From assembly GCF_000003815.2 (NCBI RefSeq), contig NC_049981.1, forward strand, positions 2,991,905 to 3,055,904: a DNA stretch of 64,000 nt, written 5' to 3'. Positions 52,431-57,722 of the stretch are shown here, in pieces (position 1 is the first letter of the stretch; each line of letters starts with the position of its first letter). The position numbers were made by a program, and so were the translations under genes. The notes below the pieces were generated by a model, which did not search any database, was not told the DNA's origin, and saw only the letters and a program-made list of their open reading frames with translations. Origin of the DNA: Branchiostoma floridae (lineage: Eukaryota; Chordata; Leptocardii; Amphioxiformes; Branchiostomatidae).

Positions 52431-53118
52431 GATCGCACGCACGTAAACAGATACAAATACGCGGGGCGTTCAATAAGTGTGCCCCTGACCCATTTCCCAT
52501 AACAGGAGATCAATGAAACTTGGCACAGTCTCTCTCTACATAGAAACCACTCAGAGTTATGCATTTCTCCCATCGTTTGATGCAGCTCTGGACACCGTTT
52601 TTGTAGAACACCCCAGGTTGGTCCTCATAATACCTCGATAACTGCTAGTGTGTCGGTTTTATATTACTGACGGACTTACTGGACTTGATGTACAGGTATT
52701 ATATGAATTTGCATATGTTTTATATACAGGTGCTAAGGTCACAGAGGCAGACCGTAATCGGATAATCCGCCAGATCCGTCGAGCCTTCAGTATCATGGCT
52801 CTGTTTGGTCTCACATGGGTGTTCGGCTTCTTCGTCATCAACGACGCCCGGGCTGTGTTCGCCTACCTGTTCTGCATCTTCAACACCCTCCAAGGCCTCT
52901 TCATCTTCATCTTTCACTGTGTGATGAGAGATGATATGAAGAAGTGGTGGAAAAAGTGGTGGCAGAATCTTATCTGCACTAGAAAGAAAAAGCAGGGTCT
53001 TTATAATGTCAACGGCAGTACGACTTTTTCTTCAGCTCCGCAAACCTCGCAGACAATGCTTGTTAGGTTAAGCACATTGCAATCTAACAGCAAGCCCGAT
53101 CATGAGCCTCTGCAGTAA
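23605..53118 (+). CDS. Adhesion GPCR with 12 CUB and 2 sushi domains (39 exons)
   Basis: One receptor gene assembled from 39 exons with consistent phases, total 2,237 codons including the stop. Order: signal peptide, CUB1-12, sushi 1-2, hormone-receptor-like segment, GAIN, GPS, seven-helix domain, 60-residue tail. Expected to sit in the plasma membrane, self-cleave at the GPS, and signal through a tethered agonist; ligand unknown. Continuity between the CUB block and the receptor rests on phase: every CUB, sushi and linker exon meets its neighbour at phase 1, and the frame stays open to the end. Two introns (after 40031 and 45651) need GC donors. The alternative is two genes (a secreted CUB-sushi protein ending at TAG 40034-40036, and a shorter receptor), but no start codon or signal peptide is seen for a separate receptor. 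Not an obvious orthologue of a named vertebrate receptor; ADGRG6 has one CUB. Confidence 0.75.
24326..24422. repeat. Perfect 28-bp hairpin in intron 2
   Basis: Arms 24326-24353 (GCCATAATTCATGGCCGGTT...) and 24395-24422 are exact complements around a 41-base loop containing GACCGAGCGTAGCGAG. Flanks (AAGGGTT... and CATTAACGTTATTATCATAT) match the terminal repeats of the element at 41397-42513, so this is a short foldback member of that family. Confidence 0.7.
24670..25490 (+). CDS. Exons 3-4: CUB domain 2
   Basis: Exons 24670-24904 and 25378-25490, phase 1 in and out. Linker [10 protein letters not shown], then [18 protein letters not shown] and LNIYDGDC; second half [18 protein letters not shown]. 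First and second CUB cysteines are present; one extra Cys follows the IYDG motif. Confidence 0.85.
25849..26620 (+). CDS. Exons 5-6: CUB domain 3
   Basis: Exons 25849-26089 and 26502-26620. Starts [40 protein letters not shown]. The third Cys lies in SPNYPCDY, unusual among these repeats. Second half ends GFNINYRSQ, lacking the usual GFQFSYTS wording, so this is a diverged member. Confidence 0.82.
26303..26330. repeat. CATA tetranucleotide microsatellite
   Basis: Seven uninterrupted CATA-type units in intron 5. Confidence 0.85.
26667..26733. repeat. TA-rich dinucleotide microsatellite
   Basis: ATATATAT runs interrupted by GATCTAACTAC in intron 6. Confidence 0.8.
27236..27808 (+). CDS. Exons 7-8: CUB domain 4
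   Basis: Exons 27236-27443 and 27681-27808. [25 protein letters not shown] in place of CEW, and [10 protein letters not shown] in place of IYDG. The acceptor was chosen as ACACCAG before GA-TGT-GGC because it alone preserves phase 1. The second exon ([20 protein letters not shown]) is nearly the same as the second exon of CUB10. Confidence 0.82.
28639..29169 (+). CDS. Exons 9-10: CUB domain 5
   Basis: Exons 28639-28876 and 29042-29169. [43 protein letters not shown]. The second exon ([18 protein letters not shown]) carries an extra Cys and is almost identical to the second exon of CUB7. Confidence 0.85.
29454..30484 (+). CDS. Exons 11-12: CUB domain 6
   Basis: Exons 29454-29685 and 30375-30484. 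[35 protein letters not shown]. The donor is AAA/GTTAAT, weak but the only site keeping phase 2. The 690-base intron between the halves is lengthened by dispersed repeats. Confidence 0.82.
29730..30100. repeat. Two dispersed repeats in the CUB6 intron
   Basis: GATCTGTTCATTTTCTAATC at 29820 is the reverse complement of a segment at 740-785 in the USP8-like gene. From about 29950, TAGCCTTTATTGCAAATTCA and GACCTGTCGGGCTAAGTACA belong to the retroposon-tail family at 2135, 19379 and 47375. Confidence 0.5.
31026..31533 (+). CDS. Exons 13-14: CUB domain 7
   Basis: Exons 31026-31230 and 31406-31533. No linker: starts directly [25 protein letters not shown], then MTIHDSS in place of IYDG, so the usual aspartate-glycine turn is altered. 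The second exon is nearly a copy of the one at 29042-29169. Confidence 0.85.
31555..31672. repeat. (TA)n(GT)n microsatellite
   Basis: About 115 bases of nearly uninterrupted GT after a short ATAT run, in the intron after CUB7. Confidence 0.9.
32164..32971 (+). CDS. Exons 15-16: CUB domain 8
   Basis: Exons 32164-32395 and 32859-32971. [35 protein letters not shown]. The split codon here is TG/G (Trp), not Arg as in the others. Ends [10 protein letters not shown]. Confidence 0.83.
32972..33823. other. Intron after CUB8, no extra exon seen
   Basis: AT-rich, with a TTTGCATAATCAATG word of the diverged repeat family near 33510. Nothing coding is recognised. Confidence 0.45.
33824..34297 (+). CDS. 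Exons 17-18: CUB domain 9
   Basis: Exons 33824-34040 and 34179-34297. [38 protein letters not shown]. The second exon is diverged ([20 protein letters not shown]), with two Trp where the other domains have FLRFTSD. The intron between the halves is the shortest of the set (138 bases). Confidence 0.83.
34298..35561. other. Intron after CUB9, repeat-derived
   Basis: Region 34730-35220 has wording complementary to the diverged family around 20600-21300 (CTAAGCTACCTGCATACCAA is the complement of TTGG..GTAGGTAGCTTAG-type text). No exon is seen. Confidence 0.4.
35562..36366 (+). CDS. Exons 19-20: CUB domain 10
   Basis: Exons 35562-35775 and 36239-36366. [40 protein letters not shown] with two Cys in a C-x-C pattern after IYDG. 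The second exon matches that of CUB4. The intron between holds the inverted Penelope-like fragment. Confidence 0.83.
35990..36175. repeat. Inverted pair of Penelope-like terminal fragments with hammerhead-like cores
   Basis: Plus strand: CTGACGA at 36112-36118, stem GGTGTCT-GAG-AGACATC at 36120-36136, GAAA at 36137-36140, then CATAAGCAATGTAAG. The left arm (36000-36055) is the reverse complement, with GAGA where the right arm has GAAA. ACCAACCTGATGAAACT just downstream is shared with the 3523-3663 element. I did not find a convincing closing stem I, so catalytic activity is doubtful. Confidence 0.55.
36924..37509 (+). CDS. Exons 21-22: CUB domain 11
   Basis: Exons 36924-37170 and 37376-37509. 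[20 protein letters not shown] shows an insertion ([14 protein letters not shown]) where the other domains have [25 protein letters not shown]. The second half lacks the TSDE loop ([20 protein letters not shown]). The most diverged CUB of the set. Confidence 0.8.
37596..37665 (+). pseudogene. Relic of a CUB second-half exon
   Basis: ATATGACAAGCACATCTATG, GAGTGCGATGGATCATATAG and TTCCAGTTCTCCTTATAA resemble the usual ACCAGCACATCTAACGTGATG and GGGTTCCAGTTCTCCTACACA words in order, but no acceptor, donor or open frame remains. It suggests a thirteenth CUB unit was partly lost. Confidence 0.5.
37929..38409 (+). CDS. Exons 23-24: CUB domain 12
   Basis: Exons 37929-38163 and 38291-38409. [35 protein letters not shown]. 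The first exon resembles those of CUB1 and CUB7. Its donor context ACGAAGGTAATTTT is tandemly repeated 19 bases downstream (38158-38171 and 38177-38190), giving two equivalent donors. Use of the second would add 19 bases and shift the frame. Confidence 0.85.
38410..39236. other. Intron between the CUB block and the sushi block
   Basis: About 830 bases. No extra module is seen; an open frame at 38883-39071 lacks splice sites and domain. Confidence 0.5.
39237..39407 (+). CDS. Exon 25: sushi (CCP) domain 1
   Basis: Single phase 1-1 exon, 57 codons. [48 protein letters not shown]: four cysteines and the Trp of a complement control module, complete. Follows CUB12 in phase. Confidence 0.88.
39861..40031 (+). 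CDS. Exon 26: sushi domain 2, GC donor or alternative stop
   Basis: [48 protein letters not shown]; four Cys and Trp, complete. There is no GT donor. The exon end reads CAGAG/GCTAGT, a fair GC-AG donor that lands in phase 1 exactly as the next exon needs. Without splicing, the frame reads Gly then TAG (40034-40036), ending a secreted CUB-sushi protein right after the domain. Both outcomes are plausible. Confidence 0.72.
40427..40526. other. Assembly gap (100 N)
   Basis: Run of 100 N, 41 bases beyond the end of the 884-bp duplicated stretch. Confidence 0.95.
40527..40730 (-). pseudogene. GIY-YIG endonuclease fragment of a Penelope-like or related retroelement
   Basis: Minus strand reads [17 protein letters not shown], then in a shifted frame [20 protein letters not shown] and KILDIDLDF. 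The YIGET-R pattern followed by an H-rich stretch is typical of the C-terminal GIY-YIG nuclease of retroelements. Frameshifted and cut by the gap on its downstream side, so not functional as read. Confidence 0.5.
40999..41082 (+). CDS. Exon 27: first half of hormone-receptor-like segment
   Basis: Phase 1-1 exon of 28 codons: [27 protein letters not shown]. Acceptor AGCAACAG, donor G/GTCAGT. Such a segment with an ERC motif precedes the GAIN domain in many invertebrate adhesion receptors. The donor is not the best consensus; an upstream GTAGAT would give the wrong phase. Confidence 0.6.
41832..42002 (+). pseudogene. Exact second copy of the sushi 2 exon, out of domain order
   Basis: Identical to 39861-40031, including the GC donor and TAG. 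It sits between the two exons (40999 and 43276) of the hormone-receptor-like segment, where a sushi module would split that domain. Likely an assembly artefact or a non-functional insertion, so I leave it out of the gene model. If real it is phase 1-1 and could be spliced in without frame change. Confidence 0.55.
42358..42457. other. Assembly gap (100 N)
   Basis: Run of 100 N directly at the end of the duplicated stretch. Confidence 0.95.
42829..42917. repeat. Three tandem 33-bp palindromic units
   Basis: GAATTAACACCCGCACCGGT plus GTTAATTC, spaced by AAAAT, repeats at 42829, 42862 and 42895 (period 33); the last unit is shortened. Each unit is nearly self-complementary (AACACC...GGTGTT). Confidence 0.8.
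43276..43385 (+). CDS. Exon 28: second half of hormone-receptor-like segment
   Basis: Phase 1 in, phase 0 out. [20 protein letters not shown] then [16 protein letters not shown]. The C, W, C pattern (SRFC...VWDPP...LTC) is the end of an HRM-like fold, and it leads straight into GAIN sequence. Acceptor CCTCCCAG, donor AAG/GTGCCT. Confidence 0.75.
43432..44584. mobile_element. 1.15-kb TIR element with G/C-run termini
   Basis: Exact terminal inverted repeats GGTGTGACAGCGATCTCGCC (continuing CCCC) and complement. The inner ends carry tandem GCGAGATC(A/G)CTAG and GATTTCGCCCC words with G or C runs of 6 to 12, on the left as C-runs and on the right as G-runs. The middle is AT-rich and non-coding. 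It lies 46 bases after the exon 28 donor. No clear target duplication. Superfamily unknown. Confidence 0.65.
44620..44815 (+). pseudogene. LINE-like reverse transcriptase C-terminal relic
   Basis: Reads [17 protein letters not shown], then in another frame [20 protein letters not shown] followed by a stop. The YNLR-R-lp-RT pattern is common at the C-end of non-LTR retrotransposon ORF2 proteins. Frameshifted; the remainder is absent. Confidence 0.4.
44816..45507. other. Intron sequence, two copies of a short GC-rich word
   Basis: AACGCCCGGTCCCCAACGGC (45050) and AACGCCCGATCCCCAACGGC (45268) repeat about 218 bases apart. No exon is seen. Confidence 0.4.
45508..49226 (+). CDS. Exons 29-33: GAIN domain
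   Basis: Exons 45508-45651, 46034-46128, 46620-46747, 48607-48768 and 49051-49226. Reads [97 protein letters not shown] and [11 protein letters not shown]: helices then beta-strands in the order of GAIN A and B subdomains. Autoproteolysis fold that holds the GPS. The first of these introns has the donor CAG/GCAAGT, an ideal GC-AG site; no GT nearby keeps phase 0. Several N-glycosylation sequons. Confidence 0.85.
46205..46375 (+). repeat. tRNA-derived SINE
   Basis: TGGCGCGATCGGCAGCGC resembles a pol III A box and GAGTTCGAATCC is a B box, but the anticodon stem does not pair, so this is not a working tRNA. It continues ACCACCAAACTTGTGCCCTT, AGGCACTTTACACGACTTTC and CAGGTGTAAATGAGTACC, the body of a SINE family I associate with lancelets. 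Lies in the intron after exon 30. Confidence 0.65.
47375..47450 (+). repeat. Retroposon-tail-like repeat with ATTC array
   Basis: TTATTGTGACCTGTGCTTAG, CTCGGTTGGACAAAAATGTA, AATAAAGGTCTTCATTCATT. Best copy of the family also at 2135 (minus), 19379 and 29955. Confidence 0.55.
47451..48606. other. Intron sequence before exon 32, nothing recognised
   Basis: About 1.15 kb, AT-rich, with a CpG-richer patch at 48240-48300. No exon is seen. Confidence 0.45.
50000..50170 (+). CDS. Exon 34: GPS autoproteolysis motif
   Basis: 57 codons, phase 0-0. [20 protein letters not shown], then [16 protein letters not shown]. All four Cys, both Trp and the His-Leu/Thr cleavage triad are present, so self-cleavage is expected. 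The tethered agonist would start TNFAVIF and continue into exon 35 (DVFGVGF). Confidence 0.92.
50545..53118 (+). CDS. Exons 35-39: seven-transmembrane domain and tail
   Basis: Exons 50545-50663, 50916-51202, 51668-51737, 51872-52008 and 52730-53118. TM1 [22 protein letters not shown]2 [22 protein letters not shown]3 [22 protein letters not shown]4 [16 protein letters not shown]5 [22 protein letters not shown]6 [17 protein letters not shown]7 [20 protein letters not shown]. The GLTWVFG and [13 protein letters not shown] motifs define family B2. The Cys pair (GCT in ECL1, CWL in ECL2) is kept. The tail is Lys/Trp-rich ([10 protein letters not shown]), then Ser/Thr-rich, ending EPLQ with no clear PDZ motif. 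Confidence 0.92.
52376..52440. repeat. (CA)n microsatellite
   Basis: ACACACAC array in the last intron, interrupted by CACCGACACATA at its left. A C12-type homopolymer lies nearby at 52025-52038. Confidence 0.85.
52461..52640 (+). mobile_element. One end of a second mariner-like element
   Basis: GCGGGGCGTTCAATAAGTGT, ACCCATTTCCC, CAGAGTTATGCATTTCTCC and ACACCGTTTTTGTAGA match the right half of the 14804-15380 element in inverted orientation. No opposite terminus is found, so it is a truncated copy in the last receptor intron. Confidence 0.6.
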
Positions 53119-53221
53119 CAAGCATAGTTCATCAGGTTGTCTCGAGGTGGGAAAAGAGAGCCGGCTATAGAAAAAAATACGGGAAACATGGAGAGAAAAC
53201 AAGATTTGATATACTAGAACA

Positions 53222-53250
53222 AATAAACGAAAACACATACCACAAATAAA
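53222..53250 (+). terminator. Two polyadenylation signals for the receptor gene
   Basis: AATAAA at 53222-53227 and 53245-53250, 104 and 127 bases after the stop codon. Confidence 0.55.
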
Positions 53251-54990
53251 CACAACCTTTATGAAAGGGAAAAATGAATACAATTTGTAACGGAATTAAA
53301 TGAATACTAATCTCCAAGCTGGTCTATCGAGGAGGTAGGCAACTTTTACTTTTTTGACTTAGATTCTGTTTCGGAAAGAAAGTTGAGCCTTCGGACTCAA
53401 TCTGAAAAGTTGTTTTGTTTTACTACCACAACAAAAATGTTCTATTGTGGATAAAGACAAAGGGCTAAACGGTACTAGTATCCAATGGGTTCCCTTTGCC
53501 CCCGCTAGATCTGCCTGGAGATCAAATGCATTATCGTGCGACAAACATAAGTTTACATAGACAGAGACAAAGCTCTAACAATTACATACTGTAGTAATAA
53601 AACAATCAATTGATCGGAAACAGCTAACATTAGTTTACATACACAGAGACAAAGCTCTCACAATTACATAGTAATAATCAATCGATCGGAAATAGCTATC
53701 TAACATCTAGGAAAACTCAAGAACAGTATAAGGAACTTTCATTGATACACAAGACATGCTCAGCATTGGAAAAGGAAACGGTAACCACGAAATCATTTAA
53801 TTCAGAGAATCCTTTGATAATTGCAACACCCGCTTGCTTGTGGTGTTGACTGTAATTGTAAACACTTGTTTTGACCCCCCCCCCCAAAAAAACATGTTAT
53901 GTTATATTATGTTATGTTATGTTATGCTATGTTATGTTATGCTATGTTATGTTAATATGTTATGATATTTTATTGTGTGTTGTGATTTGTTATATCATGT
54001 AATATCATGTTTGAGGTAGTATGTTGTGTGACAATAACTGGAGTCTGATGAAAAATTATCATAATTTATCCAAGTGAATTCTGCATAACACGCATGCTTT
54101 TATCAAATAGTATTAGATGTACCTGACGCAAGGCACAGTTATACATGTTATAACAGCATTATGGTAATAGTGTAATCAGAAATTTAAAAAAATGTATAAT
54201 CTTGTCATTTCTTCAATTTGCCAACATCTACCAAGATACCAATTAACACTAGAGTTCAATGAACACACACCTTCGTCAAATAAACCAGTATTATTATGGA
54301 CATGCTCTAGACATGAACGTATGGTGTCTGTTTCTATATGTGTCCTACCTACCTACCTAGTCCAGGGAGTCCTGAAAAACAGGCTGAATCCTGAGTGATG
54401 TAACTCTGGTAAAACAAATAAAATGAAATGAAATGTTGATAATTGACTTTCAATCATGTTATTATTGGCTATATCATATCAATAATTTATCACATATAAT
54501 TCATCACATCCTCGGCCAAAGTGTTAAGTTAACGTTGTGTACCCATTGCGCTTTTTCTCCAGATAATTGTTTATGAGTACCTGTTATAGGGGAGGGGTGG
54601 GGTTTTTTAAACGTTTGAAAACGAATCTCACAGCCAATTAAATTTTTCCCCCAATACTTTTGTTATATTTAATCAAGGAGGTTGATTTAATCAACCAATT
54701 AAATCCCAAGGGCAAGTAGAAGCCTCCATTGTCCCGTTTAGTAAACTGAAAATTACTAAGAAAACTGCAGAAGTTCAAAAAACAGCGGGCAGCCTATCAA
54801 CATATCCTCACCTTTCCTCACCCATTTTCCTTCAAAATGGAATGATCTGGATATGGGGTCAATCCTGGTCAAGGTGAGGGCGCCTGTAGCCAGAGACCTT
54901 GGTGGGATGACTTGCCCATACCGCGGACGAAGGTAAATAAAGATCCATCCACAACGTCTGTTATGCTCTTCAGAGACAGACAGACAGACA
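53251..54990. other. Intergenic, low-complexity patches
   Basis: Holds a direct repeat of about 70 bases (TTTACATAGACAGAGACAAA region at 53550 and 53635), a TTATG pentanucleotide array (53897-53950) and a CTAC array (54345-54358). No gene is recognised. Confidence 0.5.
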
Positions 54991-54994
54991 CAAA

Positions 54995-55100
54995 CAACCC
55001 CGAAAACGAACCTTTTTGGCGGGTTTTCGGAAATACCTGTCCAGTCCGGAATGCGGAAAACCCTGTCCAGTCTGAAAAGAGGGTCTGCATGGGGGTATAC
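54995..55100 (-). repeat. Inverted copy A of a CTTTTCAGACTGGACAGG repeat
   Basis: Complement of TGCAGACCCTCTTTTCAGAC and TGGACAGGGTTTTCCG. Copy B on the other strand is at 55830-55925. The two face each other about 730 bases apart. Confidence 0.6.
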
Positions 55101-55382
55101 GTTGTAAGCTACTAAGTACACCAACTTGAAGTGGGGCACAATGTCATACAAAAATTATAACTTAACAAAAATCATCCATCATTGTTACTTCTGTGCATCA
55201 TATAAAAAACTTCTACTCTGTAAGTCTTTGAGACTGAACATGCTATTAGCCTTACGGCATAATTTTGCAAATAAAACACATTATTTTTAAAAGGATACAT
55301 AGTTCTATATAGCTCACAACTTGTACTAGGATTTGCAAAATGCAATCTCGGCTTTATTGTAGTGCATTGTAAAATATATGTA

Positions 55383-55421
55383 ATCAAGGAGGTTAAAAAA
55401 GTCCTTTTTAATCTCCTTGAT
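55383..55421. repeat. Imperfect AAGGAGGTTA hairpin
   Basis: ATCAAGGAGGTTAAAAAA, GTCC, TTTTTAATCTCCTTGAT. Same terminal word as the hairpin at 12076-12103. Confidence 0.5.
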
Positions 55422-55829
55422 GTAATGTTATAACATTGTGTACTAAAGTCGTGTTGATATTGAAACCTTTCGCAGTCATTCTATTAAACCAGGATTTAAA
55501 CAGACCAGCTCTCAAAATGAGTGCTGCACACTTATCATTTAAAGAAAACCTTTCAAAGCCACAGTCTTTGTAATGTATTGCCACTATTTTAACAACCCGA
55601 AATTGACGGACACTCACTATCCATTGTTTGATGGACAATAGGTGTAATTCTCTCCCCCTCGTGTCCTACCAGATAAGTGTTAATTGGGTACTTTGCATTT
55701 GACAGAACTGACTTTGTGTGCATGCATATTGCACCTTTGGGTCGCTCATTATGCTGCCGATTCTATAGTTATGTGTATCAGTTTAGTGTAAGTGCTGTCT
55801 GAAGTAATAGTTTTAAGCATTGCCAGGAA

Positions 55830-56880
55830 CCCATATGCAGACCCTCTTTTCAGACTGGACAGGGTTTTCCGCCCCGTTTCCCGGTCTGGACTGGACAGGG
55901 TTTTCCGAAAAACCCCTTTTTGGCAAAGGTTAAAAAAGAGGGTTTACGGAAAAGCCTGGGCCCAGCAGGCTAGCCTGCAGGGTAGCCAGCCTACCCTTTT
56001 TGGGCCCCAAGGGTAGGCATGGGGGTTGCCATTCTACCCTTTCAGAGGCCCTTAATGCATGGGGTTTGGGCCCCCAATGGAATTTCCTTGAAGAAAAACT
56101 GTGTCAATGGTAATCCCAGCTGTGGGTGGACTGGATGGAACGCGACAGCTAATCATATTAATGGGGGAATGGGGGTGAGGAAATTATAATAAGCAATTAA
56201 CAATCAGTATCTACTACAGGAACCCTCAGTTACTTAATAACATGGACAAGATACTCCTGTATTCCCTGTGGCTGCATTGCCAGTCAGTCCTATGTAGTAC
56301 AAGGAATATGTTGTCTATCAGTCACATATCCTGCACATAAGAAAGGAACAACACAGACAGCACTACTAAGTTGTACATCATACAGTACAAACACACACTC
56401 ACAGCATGCACACACAACCTTTTTTTGTAAAAAAACGATTATTGACACACTCCTTCAAAGCGTGAGACATCTGTTTTGAATTTGATGTTGTGCCACATCC
56501 TAGTATTCTTTGTTTCACCTAGTATATAAACAGTTACCCCTTCCCTTCCATTCCCAGTATTTTCTGTTGTATAATTGGAATTTAGTTTATGATTGTTTTC
56601 TTACAGGCTTGGATGAGCTGTTCATTGCAAGCCCAGCAATATGATCAACTGTTACATTTCCCCCATTCCAGTCCCATCCCACCCACAGCTGGAATTATCA
56701 CTGACCCAGTTTTTACTAAGAAAAAAAAAAAACTGCAGCTACAGGCCAAACCCCATGCATAGCCTTGGGGCCCCAAAAAGGTAGTCTTTCAGGCTAGCCA
56801 GCCCAGCTCCTGGGCCCAGGCTTTTCCGTAAACCCTAAAAAAGAGGGCTCCGCACTGAGGCGTCGCCAAAAAGCGCCTCG
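55830..56880. mobile_element. Large imperfect inverted repeat (about 1 kb)
   Basis: Left arm includes AAAAAAGAGGGTTTACGGAA, AAGCCTGGGCCCAGCAGGCT, TTGGGCCCCAAGG, GCATGGGGTTTGG and CCAGCTGTGGGTGG. The right arm carries their complements in reverse order (CCACCCACAGCTGG at 56690 to CTTTTCCGTAAACCC at 56821). The loop (56130-56670) is non-coding. Copy B of the repeat at 54995 forms the left border. Probably a foldback transposon. Confidence 0.55.
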
Positions 56881-57722
56881 GGCACCGGAAGGAGACCACA
56901 ACAGATTAGGTTGAACTTTGACACGAATCGAGTTCTTCAACTTCTAATGCAGTTTGGTGGACTTCTGAGTCTCCTAGGCCTGTCGGGCATGAATGACTCA
57001 CAACGTGTTCAGTGGTCCTTCTGAACTACCGGTCTGACTATTCCACTCTTTCCAGGTGAGTCATTCTGCTCGGTTGATGGCAGTGTACTAATAATATGCG
57101 GGCATGTTTTACTTTGTATGTTGTTGTAGTGTACACTTTAGTCGTGCTGTCTGACTAATCTTCCGTAACTCAATATACACTTACAGTACGGCAGCACCTG
57201 GAGTATGTGTATCAATTGCTTGCAGTCGTATACATTAGCCCGTATAAGATTTCATTCAAGACAATAAATCACTGTGACAGTCGCCCGGATATTTTCTTCA
57301 AGGAAGTTGCATATCTGATTTTTTGGCGACGCCCTCAGGAAGCCAGCCTATATGTTATGATACTGAATTCTCTGTTACTTTAAAAGAATTCCAAATATTG
57401 GATGATAAGGCATTTTTGGTAGCTACTCTGAGGGATGTGTACTGTAGAAATTCTGGGATAGAAAGTGGGTCATTCAGCCCCTTAGAAGTTTAGAGCTGTG
57501 ATAGAAAACCCGAAGGGCAAAGTCGATATTGGGCCCCCTTAAGCGGCTTTCTTGTTATTCATTTGTGATGCTCAGCAGCCTAGACTTAAAATAACACTGT
57601 AGATCATATTCGGTCCATTCACATTCCCACAATTCCAAGCGCGACCGGCAACATCCGGTTGCGTAAGTTGTCTGTTTCGCGCGGTAACCGGAGTGCCGGA
57701 GACCTGCGCTGGGACCAAAACA
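56881..57722. other. Spacer and putative promoter of the YqaJ gene
   Basis: The last 85 bases before ATG are CpG-rich (GCGCGACCGGCAACATCCGG, TTTCGCGCGGTAACCGG), unlike the AT-rich surroundings, and suit a TATA-less promoter or 5' UTR. GGCGACGCC at about 57323 is the complement of GGCGTCGCC at 56859. Confidence 0.45.
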
